DNA of 64,000 nt from Lineus longissimus (GCF_910592395.1 NC_088318.1:17362349-17426348); one strand, 5' to 3'; counted from the stretch's first letter, positions 26,474 through 39,260 are shown. The notes: generated by a model not told the origin, from the sequence alone. Numbers and translations are program-made.

Positions 26474-26600
26474 ACTTAGCTATATCCTTACGTCACTGGA
26501 AGTAGGTGGTTGTCAAGAGAGAACACATTAGCTATCACTCTCGTCACTGCGAGTAGCTGGTGGTGAAGAGCACACATTAGCTATCACTTTTACCACTTCA
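26474..26600. repeat. tandem repeat, unit about 50 bp, 2.5 copies
   Basis: CACATTAGCTATCACT(C/T)T followed by CGTCACTGCGAGTAG(C)TGG and a TGAAGAG phrase repeats with TAGCTA anchors at 26477, 26529 and 26578. The middle unit is the most complete. Confidence 0.8.
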
Positions 26601-28690
26601 CTACCGCCCTAATTTAAAGGCTTATCGGTGATCATCTCCGGAGCATTGACCAACCCCCAGCGGCATACACCGTCTATGATCAGAATTCCTGTCTAACCCA
26701 TCAGCTATTTGATCAGAGTTGACACAGAAGTAGGCGATATCTGGCTGCAATAATTGTCGGTTAGTGCTCTAGCTCGGATATTCCCCTTTCTCGACAAAAT
26801 AAAATGGTTTTACCATCGCGACGCACCATACACTGAAACCACACTGAGTGATACTGACAAGGACCTTTTTGCCTATAAAGAGAATAGGTTGACACTCAGT
26901 TGCCCACGAAGATCTCAAACAACTGTACAGCAAAAAACCATGATCTGTTTTCAATTTGCCATAGCTGCACGCCATGATGTTGATAGCCTATAGTCCATAT
27001 GTCATTTTCTCACAAGTGACCACTTTTCTCCAACAGTAATCAATGACTTACTTAGTCAGATCATCGGACGATAGTTGAGGGGTTTTATGAGTACCCCTAG
27101 TAAAAACTGGCTACCGATGCAGAATATGATCATCGGTCGATTGCAACCTCCATCAATGATGCAGGAGGACACTTGGCGATCGGTATTGATTTCCGATTAC
27201 ATACCAAGGATAAGAAACAGTTAGGTATTGAAAAACATTTTCCTACCCAAATGGCAAAAGAGGTTTAACGTGTTCCACAAAATAGTCAATGAGGCATTGA
27301 GAAAACTACTTCATTTTCGCATGTCTCAATTTACGTGTGTCTCCTTTATCTGAATGAGAACAATGAACCGCTCATTTCGATAATCTCGTAGCAGACACTA
27401 TCAGCCTTTTATCGATACTCTGGTAAGCAACTCTTTCGAGATTGATGGAGAGAATGCCAATCATCATACCCCCACATGAATTGTCCACAGATTAGCATGG
27501 AACACTGTGACAAATCATCAATTCCTGTCACGTTGAAGACATAGATTCATGTTAGGTAACTTGTCACTGGTCATTGTGTTGGTCAGGTAGCCTTGCTGAA
27601 GCTATCACCTATCAATATAAAATAGCGAATTTGATACTACATGCAATAGACACCAAACAGTAACAGTCAATCTTGGACAGGTAATGCAGCTGACCTTCAA
27701 CACGTTTTCTCTGACTCTGTTGCCGTACCATGCAAATGTCATTGCGTTACTCCATCATAGAATAAATGTTGAGTGATTATGATAGGGCATGCTTGGGTGT
27801 AATACGGTGGACTGGCTACTTTCCCTCATCAATATTCCGTCCCAGATTCTGTCACGAAGTATACGACAGTCAAGAGGCTCTTTATGGCAATGTGGGTGTC
27901 GTGTGTAGGAGTGATTATACGGGAGATGGAGTAGACAACTTTCTTCAATGGTTACAAATAGAAAACTATTGGTACAAAAAGTTAGTTCAAATACAATTGC
28001 AACTTTATGAATTATATCTGTTTTGAGTAAACCTTAACCTTGGAATGAACGCCGAGCACCGATTGCACAGAAAACAGGCAATTTGGTGTTTAAGCCCATT
28101 CGCTGAAGATACAATTTCGCGGCCGCTGTGCGATGCTGTGCCAGCACAAAAGAGGATTTTTTGAAATTTCAGTCCTGCCTCTATGTTTTAGAGAGCCCAC
28201 TGCGCATTAGCATTGCCACCAATTACCCAAATTTCCCCCAAAACCTATTTTTTATGAGACTAAAAGACCGGTTGTGTCTTGCTGTTGTCAGGGTAATGCT
28301 TGCCACCAGTGTATAAACACGCTTGAAAAAGGTGAATTATTGCTCTTAATCTGCCAGGAAGCCCATAGGATGTCAGTGCATTATTCTATAATAGAATAAA
28401 TGGCGGGAGATGACGACGGGTCATGCTGACACTGTACTCATCTATTTTTCATCCGATATCACCATTGGGCATTTTTTTTGTGGTACAATACGCAGGGTGA
28501 CAGCCGGGACTGTGGAAAGCTTTCCAGATAATCTAGCTTCAATGAAAGTTTACGTGTAAGAATAATATTGACTTAATCCTTTCAAAGGGATGGCCACATC
28601 AGTAAAGTTGTCAAGTTCAAAACCACAAAATTTGCTAAAAAAGTTTTAAAAAGTCGACCCTATTCAGTTGACATGGGCATTTTTTTGAAA
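26601..28690. other. gene-free stretch, nothing recognised
   Basis: A phrase AxAATAGAATAAATG with weakly similar flanks occurs at about 27757 and 28390, which may be remnants of one dispersed repeat. No gene is supported. Confidence 0.45.
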
Positions 28691-28840
28691 GCTCTCGAGC
28701 ACTTTCGTATGGTACCTATTAACATGACCATTCATTGGAATGCTCCTATTGAGCACTTTCTGATGATACCATTTGTTAACATATTTTGGTTGAGACAATT
28801 CCTAGAAAGGTCACACTTTCGATGACACCATTTATGCCAT
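28690..28840. repeat. tandem repeat, unit about 55-57 bp, 3 decayed copies
   Basis: GAGCACTTTC followed by a TATGGTACC or GATGATACCATTT phrase and TTAACAT occurs at 28697 and 28751. A further variant (TCACACTTTCGATGACACCA) lies near 28811. The first unit also contains the 27-bp phrase shared with 32903-32929. Confidence 0.65.
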
Positions 28841-30774
28841 GAATGGTGGCACGGCGGTTAACATCTTCTGAAATATGTCTGTAATCTGTCATGGTACTAT
28901 ACCTAGAGGATGTCAACAGAGTATCATCTAGATGTGCTGAGAGATGAGCCCAGGGCACGTTGGGTGAATCAGTAACACTTTCCTCATCAATTTTCCATCC
29001 AAGGTCAATGTGTTGTCATGAACTGCTGCTATTTTGCTATGGTGATTTTAAGCGTTGGCTGAGCAATGGCCTCGGATGACGAAGTTGGACTACCTCTTAT
29101 CTGATCTATCTGGCTTTCTCAGGGACAATCTTCAAGGCAAATATTGAGTTAGAAACCCTCTTGAGGACTATCAGTGAGAGTAAGAATGGGCTGATGTGAC
29201 GTTTAATAACTTGTTGCTGTCAAGATGGTCGACAAGATATGTTGATTTTTCCGGTGATGGCCTTGGGTATGGATGGCTTTCCTTGTGTGGCTTCTTTTTC
29301 TTCCTTTCTGAACCAAACACCTAATGTCTGTAACCAGACGAACATGCTAATTCATTATGAAAGCCATTGCTATTCTTCACAAGTTTAAGTTCAGTCCAAA
29401 ATAACGCCAGCAGCTTCAGAATGAGCTGGGAGAATTCCCTCCGAGTGCCAACTTGACCAGAAAGTCAATCTATCTTTACCACTGATGAATAAATTGATTA
29501 AACGCAAAACCAGAGGGGAAAGTAATATTGTGGTTTTAGATATTTATAGAATGTTAGAGCAACAACTGAGAGCTGAATTTATCTAGAGAATTCGCTGAAA
29601 ATTTAGATGGTGGATACGGTATAGTCTCACTATAGATAGAAATGAGATGATGACATTGTGTTGCAAGTCTCACCAGACAGGGACCGGCAGATCAAATGAA
29701 ACGTCTTCCGTACGACAGTCATGCAGAAAAAAACAAGATTACCGATGATTTACCAACACACGGCGCACAGCATCGCCTCTCGCCTTTTTGATTAGATTTG
29801 ATGATGAAATGTAGGGGAGGCCATCAGTTGATCATGTCAACCAAATCATGCAAACTGCAGTCACCGTACATCAAATTAGCAAATACTCAACTAACTATGT
29901 GGGAGGTGGAGTTTCTGTAAATCAAGCAAGAAGGATGTCGTCCTTAGGCTTGCAGCACTCTGATCGCCAACTCAGGAAATGAGCTAAACACAAATCTTGA
30001 AGCTGTAGTGATAATTAGACTTGGTGGTTGGACGCAAATAATCCCCAGATGTGCGATTCAAAACACAAATCGTTCCCTCCAGCAGATAAACAATGGAGTT
30101 ACCATGATCAATTTGAACTATGATGTGATTCTGATGATGATGTATTGTCAAGTTCAGAAGAAGCCCCCTCAGGGATGTCGTAATGCCATCTCCAAGAAAA
30201 CATCACTTTGCAATTGCATACCTGCAGACGGATTTGTTCATGCCTAATGCGCTGGATAAAAGTGTGGTTTACTGACATGATCTTGTAGACCTTGAGCAGA
30301 GTTAACCAGGCAGAGATGGCTGGGTACCAATATATTTGATCTTAGACTCTGCTAAAGTTCTTTAAAGTCAAAAGATCTTCCCTCAAGGGTCTCATCATGA
30401 AAACCTTTAAGGAGTTAAGACAACTCAAAAAACCAGAGGGAGAATTTGATACACACATACGGAGTAGGAAAATAACTTTTCGTGCTGCATCACTGAATGC
30501 CATCAACTAGAAAACATCAAGTTAAAAACAAACTAGACAGAGGGATGGAATTACGCTGCAATGAGAGGAAGACACATAGGTTGCCTTTTGGGTGCATCAT
30601 CAACTCTCACCTACCAGACAAAGTTATGCTGACTCAAAAACGAGAGACTGAAATTGAATGCCTGGAATTGGCAGTTGATTTATATTCAAAAGAGGAAACG
30701 TGGAGGCCCTATCTGCATGAGTTGTTACTGTCAGTGTCAGTCCAGCATCCAATCCACGCAGATACAATAATAGG
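28841..30774. other. gene-free stretch, nothing recognised
   Basis: A 101-codon plus-strand frame near 30497-30802 has unremarkable composition and overlaps the next repeat block. I find no splice or domain evidence for it. Confidence 0.45.
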
Positions 30775-31230
30775 CTGGATAGTAAAAATGGAGAGGCAAT
30801 GACGGCATTGATTTATAACATGGTCCACACTCTGGGGTCACATCCATGTCGTGACAAGAGACATGGCGCATGATGTTTCTGAAATGGACTTCATTAGGAC
30901 GAGGGGTATTCTCACCTTTATTGACTATAAGACGTGCTTCTGCACGCGGATGAAGGTTAATACTTGTCCTTGAATATATAGGCATGAACAGTAGCGGAAT
31001 TGAACCCTGGATCTCAGAGGTGACAAGGACTGATTCCAAGGACAGAATACCTTTTTCTAAGTCTAGCCCAACCACAAGTTCTACGAAGTTGGGTAGAAAA
31101 ATGAAGGAGCAATGACCGCGTTGATTAATGACATGGTCGAAACCAGGGAGTCACATCAAGGACGCAACATGAGACACAACCATGGTGTCTCTCTCATTGG
31201 CTTCGTGAGGTTGAGGGATACACAGGGGAA
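30775..31230. repeat. tandem duplication, unit about 313 bp, 1.5 copies
   Basis: GGCAATGACGGCATTGATTT with the following ACATGGTC lies at about 30795. It matches GAGCAATGACCGCGTTGATT at about 31107, also followed by ACATGGTC, then a (G/A)GGGAGTCACATC phrase and an ACATGAGACA phrase. The second unit fades after about 150 bp. The tRNA-like segment at 30996-31050 sits at the end of the first unit. Confidence 0.75.
30990..31060 (-). mobile_element. possible tRNA-Asp-like SINE relic
   Basis: On the minus strand a good B box (GGTTCAATTCC, complement of 30996-31006) is preceded by GAGATCCAG and a loop-like TTGTCAC. That resembles the anticodon arm and T arm of tRNA-Asp(GTC) or a related tRNA. The expected A box further upstream is weak and the D-arm region seems lengthened by a small duplication. 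This fits a decayed tRNA-derived SINE better than a tRNA gene. Confidence 0.4.
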
Positions 31231-31372
31231 ATCTGGTGACGTCTTCAAGACATCTTGCTAGTTAGGTGTCAAGAAGACCTTCTTTAACCCAAAGTTCCTG
31301 CATAAATCTCACCTCCTGCGAGACACCGTCATTCCATACGGCATTTTGCGACATTTAGTCACTTCTAGCAAT

Positions 31373-31390
31373 GGGGGAGGGGGGGGGGGG
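31373..31390 (+). repeat. G homopolymer run
   Basis: Five Gs, one A, then twelve consecutive Gs. It could form a G-quadruplex in one or two DNA molecules, or it may simply be a slippage-prone homopolymer whose length is unreliable. Confidence 0.9.
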
Positions 31391-32902
31391 TTCTTAGAAT
31401 AAAAACGATAAAAAAATGATTTTAGGTGTGATAAACGTCGCAAGGATTACAATTATACAATATGTAGGTCAATTTTAGTGTTGGAGATATCAGTTGGGCC
31501 AAATAGTGTCTTCGAAAGGAAAGGGGTTAAGCCTTGAGTATGATATACAGTAATCCAAATTACTAGCTTATTATCACCGTCTCACTATCAAATTAAACAA
31601 TCTATCATTAAGTGGTTGATCATGTCATTGATGAGCCATTAATGTCATGGAATGTCATGTCAATGACGCTCCAAGTGATACCTTAAGTGGCTGAGTCGCG
31701 AACATCCAAAAATTTATTATTACTGGCAGCTTTATTGTTCATGTAAGGGAATTACACAGTGTCATATGGATTGATATTGTTCAGATTGTTGCAAAAGGGT
31801 CTCTGGGGGATCACCAAAAGGTCTTAAATCTGCATGAAAAACACACTCTTTGGCGATGTCTTGGGGCAGTTGCCCCTGCGAAATACGGCCCTGAAAACTA
31901 GTTCATCGCCCTTTCCATCGACAAAACTGTAGCCTTCAATAAGAACTGATTGATCTGTTTGCCCAAGTGTTCAGGTGCAGCGTTTCATCTCGAGCTAAAT
32001 ATCCAATCACTAAACGTGTATTTCCCGTGCCTGGAGACAGATAAATATGTGGTGAGCATCCGAGGGTGAAATGTGAACATATAGCTTCCGATCATTTCAC
32101 GTCGGTGAAGTGAACACATTGACAGTGTCATTATTGAAACCATCAATTTGATTTGGAGTTTCTGGGTATCATGATGCTCTGAACATGTTAATAACATAAA
32201 GATGGAAATTAATTTTGCCTCCAGATTTCTTTGAATGTACTGGCAGTCGATATAGATGTGAATGTGATTTTGATAGTATTCAATAGAAGTGTGCCCGTTT
32301 TTGACAGTCAAATAATTGAAGACGTCGCTTATACAACTTCTATTCAGAATATAAGTCTAAATCGGACTCAAATTCATTATAACTTTCTTGTATATATATC
32401 ATTTTATGGTTATATCCCGAATACTGGAATATTGGTAAATAATCTGTCTACAAAATTCACCTGTTGATACAGCTCCAAATAAGTAAGGCGGACATGCGAC
32501 AGGTTGTAAATGAAGTTTGGTAAATCATCTCTCTTATCTTGAATTAGACATGGGGCTCCACAATTATTGGCTGATGATACAACTGGGTAACATGGTAATC
32601 CAAATCACCTCATCAGCGTGATTGATACCCCCATATCTATGCCCGGACATGTCCACCCAAAATTATTTCCCATGTCGTTAAATAAACAGACCCATAGGGG
32701 ACCAATCACGGGTCATGATCTCCCCACAGCCTAATTTATGCAAATGGCATGCAAATGAGACGGAGGATGGATTGGACATCAAACCAGACACTATCAGGGA
32801 CATCAAATAGGTCGATGGACCCCAAAGAGGCAAGCTGATTCAGTAGTACATTGATCGCCAAGTGCAGCATTTGAAAATGTCCAAATCTAAGCAATTCATG
32901 AA
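31391..32902. other. gene-free stretch, nothing recognised
   Basis: No gene is supported. ATGTCAT phrases cluster near 31615-31670 without a clear unit. Confidence 0.45.
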
Positions 32903-32929
32903 ACCTATCGACATGACCATTCATTGGAA
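32903..32929 (+). repeat. 27-bp phrase shared with 28714-28740
   Basis: The 27 bases here match those at 28714-28740 at 25 positions (core ACATGACCATTCATTGGAA). Flanks on both sides also show weak similarity (a G(A/G)(T/C)(G)GCACC(T)TTT phrase downstream). This suggests two old copies of a longer dispersed repeat. Confidence 0.7.
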
Positions 32930-34134
32930 AGATGTTTTTCAGTACACAGGGATGGCACCTTTTGTGTCATAATGACTTCGTCGTGTATCCTCTTCCCCAA
33001 TCTTCTCAAACTATTTTGGTCGCCTACCGTGAATATCTCTGCTGTAGACATCAGTCAAACCACAATGGGACTTCTTCCATGAATATTTAAATTACTTTGT
33101 AGCCTCTTTCACCACAGAGTCACATACATGTATACAAACCCACAAAGACAAAAGAGCCATTAACTTTGATAAATTGTTCACGATTGTGGGTGAAATATGC
33201 GTTATCAGCAAGCCAGCTGCAATTATCATCATTTCAGCAAGATACCATCTGAATTGTTTCCATCAATGTTTTGTACTTCTTATACACACCATCAGCAATG
33301 TACTGCTAACAACATGGAAAACAGCTTTTTAAATGAATACATTTTTACAAACTTTAGGAAATAGTTCACCCAAATAAAGTTACATGTAAGTTATTTTTCG
33401 AGTAGGACGTCTATTTTCAGATGACATTCTCACATGGAATCGGAAACCAAAATGCCAAAAGCTTCAGAAAGCAAATACCAACGATGTTCAAGCTAACTTC
33501 AGCCCAATTCATGTACAGCATCTCTTCATAACAAGTTGGATTCGACAACAGTGCAATAGCACTGTCTTATCACAGCAAAAACACGAGGGCGATGGCCATG
33601 CCAACCGAAACCTCAACCAATTTCATCCGAACGCATTCACATCAGCATTCTATCCAGTCTCGGCTGATGAAAACTATTTCTTTTTCACCAACGAAATCAT
33701 TTCCAGGCAAGTTGAGCCGAATCATTTCTGTGCTCTTTCGTGCACGGGCGATTAGCACTCCTCGCTTCCAATAAACTACGGCTGCGACCACGACTAGGGA
33801 ATTTTATTTTTGTCAACAGCATATTAATTTGTCCCTTGTTTTTGCGAGTCTGGCGTAGATCAGTTAACTGGATTTGGCCTGATGAAACTGTAGACAGTAG
33901 GCATTTGATAGGGTCTGCAATAGAGTTCCGTTCAGAAACTTTTGTATGACTTGATGACGTATCAACTGCATTGATACAGGCTGGGGCACGGGAAGGGCAT
34001 TGTACATGTATTGCTCGTACGAAATTCGCTTCAAGTGGACGATGGATGGAAAATTGGTGGGAAACAAGGTCAATACACAGTAGTTAGAACTGAGTGAACT
34101 CAGGCTCACATCAACTTGCAGATTTCTAGATTGA
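32930..34134. other. gene-free stretch, nothing recognised
   Basis: No supported frame or repeat. Confidence 0.45.
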
Positions 34135-34500
34135 AATATTTCATGGGCAAACTTACTGCTATTACGCTACAGTTTAAATGGCACGTGGCAAAGTTGAGAT
34201 GTCAATTTCACCATGTCGGCCTTCGGGTGCATTTAACCAAAAATTGCTCCGCCACATACACCCTCTGGCCTTTAGATTATGTGCGGTGTTCACTTGGAAA
34301 AACAAGGTTTTAGCACCAACAAACAGTACGCAAGGCTGCATTTGGTTCGAAAGAAGTCAGGCTGCTGCCAATGTTACCATGTCCGTCTTCGGGTACATTT
34401 AACACGAATCGCTCACTCCCTTGTGTAAAGCTCCAAGATCTTTCAATATATACGTGCTGAGCTTACTGAAAAAGGATAACGTTTTATCATCAATATGTTG
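34135..34500. repeat. diverged tandem duplication, unit about 166 bp, 2 copies
   Basis: CACCATGTCGGCCTTCGGGT plus GCATTTAAC (about 34209) matches TACCATGTCCGTCTTCGGGT plus ACATTTAAC (about 34375). Downstream, GTGTTCACTTGGAAAAACAA and a TTTTAGCACCAAC phrase match a GAGCTTACTGAAAAAGGAT and TTTTATCATCAAT phrase at the same offset. Confidence 0.8.
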
Positions 34501-36479
34501 CATGCAAATTTTAATCACAATTTTCTAGATGAAATTTATGGAAAATATATATTTGATGGGTGATTTGCAAAAAAAGTCAGGAGAGGTATTGTGAAGATTT
34601 ACGTAATTTTTCAAATAGCATCTAAATATTTATGTGATAAAAACAACCAATCATACACCATTGGGAACCAAGCACATGAACCTCTTTGAGCAACACTCAG
34701 TTTGACTGACTTCGGGTAACTTATATAATGCATTTCAAGCTCTGCAACTGAAAAGATTTCACTCTCGTATAAAATAAGAAGAAACAACAACCAGCACTTG
34801 AGTGATTGCAGCATAAAAACCAACAAAGTTATTACATCAAAACAAAAAATAACTCCACCCAACATCAATATTTCTATTGCTTCTATTTTTACTATGCTCA
34901 CTATTCTCTTCCTTTTATTTAACCTTGAATGACTTTGTGGTGTTTTACGGTTATGGTTTAAGCCGCGATATTGGATGTGGGCATATTGGGTCTAATCATC
35001 CCTGATAACCAATGCATCAAAACTCTTCCCACAAAGCGCCACAACCAGGTTTTCCATATTTTCTCAGCTGTATTTTGCATGGAATCCATCCATGCAAGAA
35101 TTCTGCAAACAAAAGTCATCAGAATGCAACAATATCGATTGGTGTTTTCCAGAAAGACCCGCGATCTTACCGTTTTCTTTCTTCAATCAAGATATTGAAA
35201 CGTCTTGTGTTGCAAGCTTTATTTTTGTTTGTTTGATATCAATCGTGTTAATAGAGAAATAATAATGTGTTTGCGATCAGTTGTAACTTTTGCATGCAAC
35301 CTGATTCATTCTTCTAATAAAAAAAGCAGATCTTTGCCTGACTAAAAAGTGTTTTCAGCAAATTTGAGTCCTGCAGAGTATTTTCCCGAGACTGAGCACG
35401 GTTTGTCATGAAATTCCGATAACTGAATAATTCTATAAAAATAAAAGATGACGCTCCGGCAAATGGTCTGTAGAGTTTTTGTCAGTCCGGACTCGTTAAT
35501 GCTGTCCGAATGCATAACGTGATAAGACACCACTTACTGACATCAACTGAATGTGTTATTCGTGATGGGATGAAACAAAGATGCAATCAGAGGCTGTTCA
35601 GAAAGAATATGCAAGAGGGGTGGTTTGACAATTTCTTGCGTCTCATCTTCTTAGTCATAGTTCTCACAAGAGAAGTGCACCATTTCCCTAATAGATAAAT
35701 ACACTTGGTTTCTTCAAAATTGGCATTTAAAAGCTTTGTGTTCGCCAAATTAAGGTGATTACCACTTTTGAAAAATGGTCCAACTGGGTTCCCTGAAAAG
35801 TCACATGTGGCATTTTTTTCAAATGAATCCCCCGAAGAATCGGCAAGATTGGGATGTTTCCTAAGAAGCGGGAAGACCTACACATGACATCACCTGAACG
35901 ACTTCATCAGTGTCAACCTTTAGTATACAAAATTCAATATTCGCCAGCCAACCCCAGGGACACCTTATTTGTGTGGATGTTAACGTGTCTTTGATGACTG
36001 TTGGCGAGGTTAGCAATGTCCAAGTTTTAGGTACTGGTGTTCTTAATGGTAGCAACAATAGTGTAGGGGTTAAGTAAGATGAACTTCTCCCATTATCAAA
36101 CAGTTTATGAAGTGTCTACCAAAGCCGGTTTCTAGAATGACCACAGTGTCAACCTGTAACTGCTGCCATGAGGATCAAGTGCAACACGACTGATACTCTT
36201 AGGTTATCTCGTCCACAGGTCTACATCCAATGGAAATAACCACCACAATATCATTTACACCTGACCCAAGACAGTATTGATCCAGTTGCACCAATATATG
36301 GATTGGGCAAAGGAATATTGGAAAGAGCTTTACAACTGATGTACTGAATAAAGCGCCATACAAAGTTTTTCATATATATCTTTTAATCATTGCAAATGCC
36401 AATGAGTTGGAACAGCCTATATACAGAATAAATATTAGAGAGCTGTTCTCTTGCCACTATGGCTTCCTTGGGGTATGGT
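34501..36479. other. gene-free stretch, nothing recognised
   Basis: Very AT-rich in its first part. The hydrophobic minus-strand frame near 34611-34901 (96 codons) is the sort that T-rich DNA yields by chance. Confidence 0.45.
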
Positions 36480-36499
36480 CGATATCTATAGAGATATCA

Positions 36500-36900
36500 T
36501 GAATCAAAGTGACTTCATTATATACTTGGCCAAACTGAAAGAACGGATCGTATTCCAGCTAAAGTGGCCAGGATATGTAAGATAAAGAAACACAAAGGAA
36601 ATAACTTTTCATTCAAATTTACCTCATCATATCCTTTGGTAACCCAGCCTGAAACTGCATGGTGCGAATGCATCTCCTGGCTTTAGTAACCAAGATAAAA
36701 TGCGGTAGAAAATAATGTAGAAAAAACTATCAAAGAGACCAGATGAATTATGCATTAACGCTCTTGCGTAGGCAAGACGGATGACTGTCGCCAAGAAATA
36801 TCTTCATATCCAATTCACTTCATCATGTCAGCTAGTTATCCGGCCTGAACTTATATAATGCCCTGTTTGAGAATGTAGAATGTGACCAAGATGGACTACA
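36500..36900. repeat. possible decayed tandem duplication, offset about 196 bp
   Basis: CCTCATCATATCCTTTGGTA followed by ACCCAGCCTGAAACT (about 36622) resembles a CTTCATCATGTCAGCTAGTT phrase followed by ATCCGGCCTGAACTT (about 36818). A weaker match lies near 36508. Similarity is low. Confidence 0.45.
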
Positions 36901-38660
36901 GGAATTTCACACTCATCCTACGTCTTTAATACCCAAGACAGAAGATTGTTGTAAGGTATCATCAAATAAAAGTGACCTACGTAAGAAACAAGAAATACCA
37001 AAAGTTTGCTGTCCTTAAAAAAACAACTTAGATAATAAAACAGCCAAATACCAATAGTTTTCCTCCTTAAACAAACATGTTACCAAAAAGACCAAATTTC
37101 TTTGAATGAAAACTCCCTCTCTGTCACAGTTTACCCTTGCAAAGTAACTGACTGACAACCTAACATCACATGGCGAATGCCAACAGGTCATCTCCCACCT
37201 TGCCATCATTCGCATCATTTTATTGACCAATAATGCGAGATAATCATGGAGGCCGACAATCACTTGATTGGAGCAGTACAATGGGTGGACATACCACAAC
37301 ACACCAGTACCGAAATATTAGTTATTCTGACCGGATGGCTAGTAATAACAGTCTTGTGATGGGATTATTAGGGGTTGGGTGGACTAATCCTGACTAAGGA
37401 GGTGGGACCAGCATCTGTATCCATCAAGGGGCGCATTGATGCCACCGTCCACTGCTCACATGTTTTCGATGTCACCCTGGGATGATTAATGATCTCCTTG
37501 CATATCAGCCCATCACAGACAGCTCGGGTTTGAACCCCTCACTGAAATGCCAAGTTGCTCACGGAATAAGAATCAGCTAAAGAGGTATGAAAAGTAAAGT
37601 AACGAGTTGATTTTTTAATTTTCCTATTCACTTGGGGGAGAAATTCGCAGTGCCCTATCTTATGAGAACTCTTCCACAACAATCCCATTTCCTCATCTTT
37701 AATGAAAATGCACTTGAGGCAGTACCCTGTAATGTATAGACTAACCAGTTGGCATACAAACTGACTCAGATTAAATAGCATCTCTATGCTATGCACAACT
37801 CCAAGACAATAACTACCCTCTTCAATGTGTCTCAGGTGTGAGAAATGTGTTTTATTGGCTATTTGACACCAAGGGGCGGAATAAATCACACTGGCAAACC
37901 TCAGCTCATTCTCGGGATGCGAACAACCATTAACAACATTGTCCAGTAGCCAAGTAGATATGTTCTTCATTCTGCACTGCCCGATTTTAGCAAAGTGTGT
38001 GTTTTAAGATACTTAAGCCTTAAGAATCTCCATTCAAAAAAAGTCAAGAAATTTTGTGCAACTGTTCCGTTTTCCTTTTGAAATCACCAAAAATCCAAGT
38101 GGTGTCTCTCTTAAAACGACTCTACGTGTAGTGCTAAATTTCCTTCAGACTCCCTTGTGACAAGTATAAGAGAAAGAGACAGGGCCACACAAATACACCC
38201 AAATCTTGTGGATATGCTAACAGCAGACAAGGTCAACCTCTTGTGCTTCTTAGTAGCAGATGACCCTTAGGACAACGAATGTCATTTCCATTGTAAACGA
38301 GTAGTACGCAATAAACGAGGAAAATGAGCACCAAGTCTCTTCCTATTTGCGAGACATTGGATTAATGCAGTCGTAAACAATTTGCCACACCATTATTCCG
38401 CAGTTACTAGGCACTGGAACCCACAAATGGCCAGGCGACCCCAAGCCAGAATCTCTCGTGCGACACAGTAGAAGATCTGCACAGCCGTAACCATCTTTTT
38501 TTCGGGGGAGGGGGTTGGCAATTATCGCCTCTTGAACAAGCATAGCGTTGAATGTCCCCCGTCGCTGTTGGGTGTTTTTTGAAAAATGTGTAGTTTGAAT
38601 CCGTGTGGTGTTGTTGGCTGTCATTGACTGAAGTTTATGGTTCAGTTGGGTGTCCCAGTA
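36901..38660. other. gene-free stretch, nothing recognised
   Basis: It includes a 143-codon minus-strand frame (37539-37970) with no recognisable domain, no signal peptide and no repeat. In 64 kb of AT-rich DNA a frame of this length is expected by chance, so I do not call it a gene. Confidence 0.45.
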
Positions 38661-38664
38661 ACGC

Positions 38665-39260
38665 GACACACCAAATTTCAAGCCAAAATATTTTGTCGTT
38701 CAGAAGTTACAGAGCGGAAGGGAATTTTCATGATTTTCAGGAAGTGCCCCTATGGGGCAGAAAAATGTATGAAACTAAAAACTCGAGAGATATATCGTGT
38801 ACCTTTGGTAGCCTAGTCTACAATAAAGATTTGGTAGAGATCGGAGAAATATTAAGCGAGTTCTAACACTTTATGTATTTTTGGTTTTGGCCCCCTGGCG
38901 GCCAAATGGAGAATCAAACTCGGCCGATTTTTCGACACGACACACCTTTGGCCCACCCTCTATCAGCACTCCAAATTTCAATCCAAAATATTTTGTCGTT
39001 CAGAAGTTATAGAGCGGACAGGAAACGTGCGTCCGGCGAGCGGCGAGCGGCGCAACATTTTGCCCCCTACTGGCCAGGCCGGGAATCTGACCGGGATGAT
39101 TTTTAGTGGGACACATCTTCAGATGTCCTTCACTCCTTCCACCAAATATCGATTAAATTGCTTGAGTCGTTTAGAAGCTGCAGGGTTGAAACGAGCACAA
39201 AGTTGGTGCCATGTACTAATACCATGTCCCCCTACACAAGCTCAGGGGGACAACTAGGTG
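38665..39260. repeat. dispersed-type repeat, two to three 300-bp or shorter units
   Basis: A 48-bp segment at 38671-38718 (CCAAATTTCAAGCCAAAATA..., TTTTGTCGTTCAGAAGTTAC...) recurs exactly 300 bp later at 38971-39018 with few changes. A more distant version starts near 39137 (CACCAAATATCGATTAAATT...). Each is followed or preceded by a G-C-rich phrase of the type GCCCCCTGGCGGCCAAATGG (about 38889) or GCCCCCTACTGGCCAGGCCG (about 39062), then GGGAATC and CGATTTTT. From memory this grammar belongs to dispersed repeats in mollusc-like genomes. A CpG-rich GGCGAGCGGCGAGCGGCG tract lies near 39033. Short frames here are spurious. Confidence 0.75.

Noticed and set aside
37520-37545. GGGTTTGAACCCC as a tRNA T arm
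   Set aside because: It is a short palindrome without an A box or acceptor stem.
37539-37970. 143-codon minus-strand open frame
   Set aside because: The composition looks random, with no motif and no exon signals.
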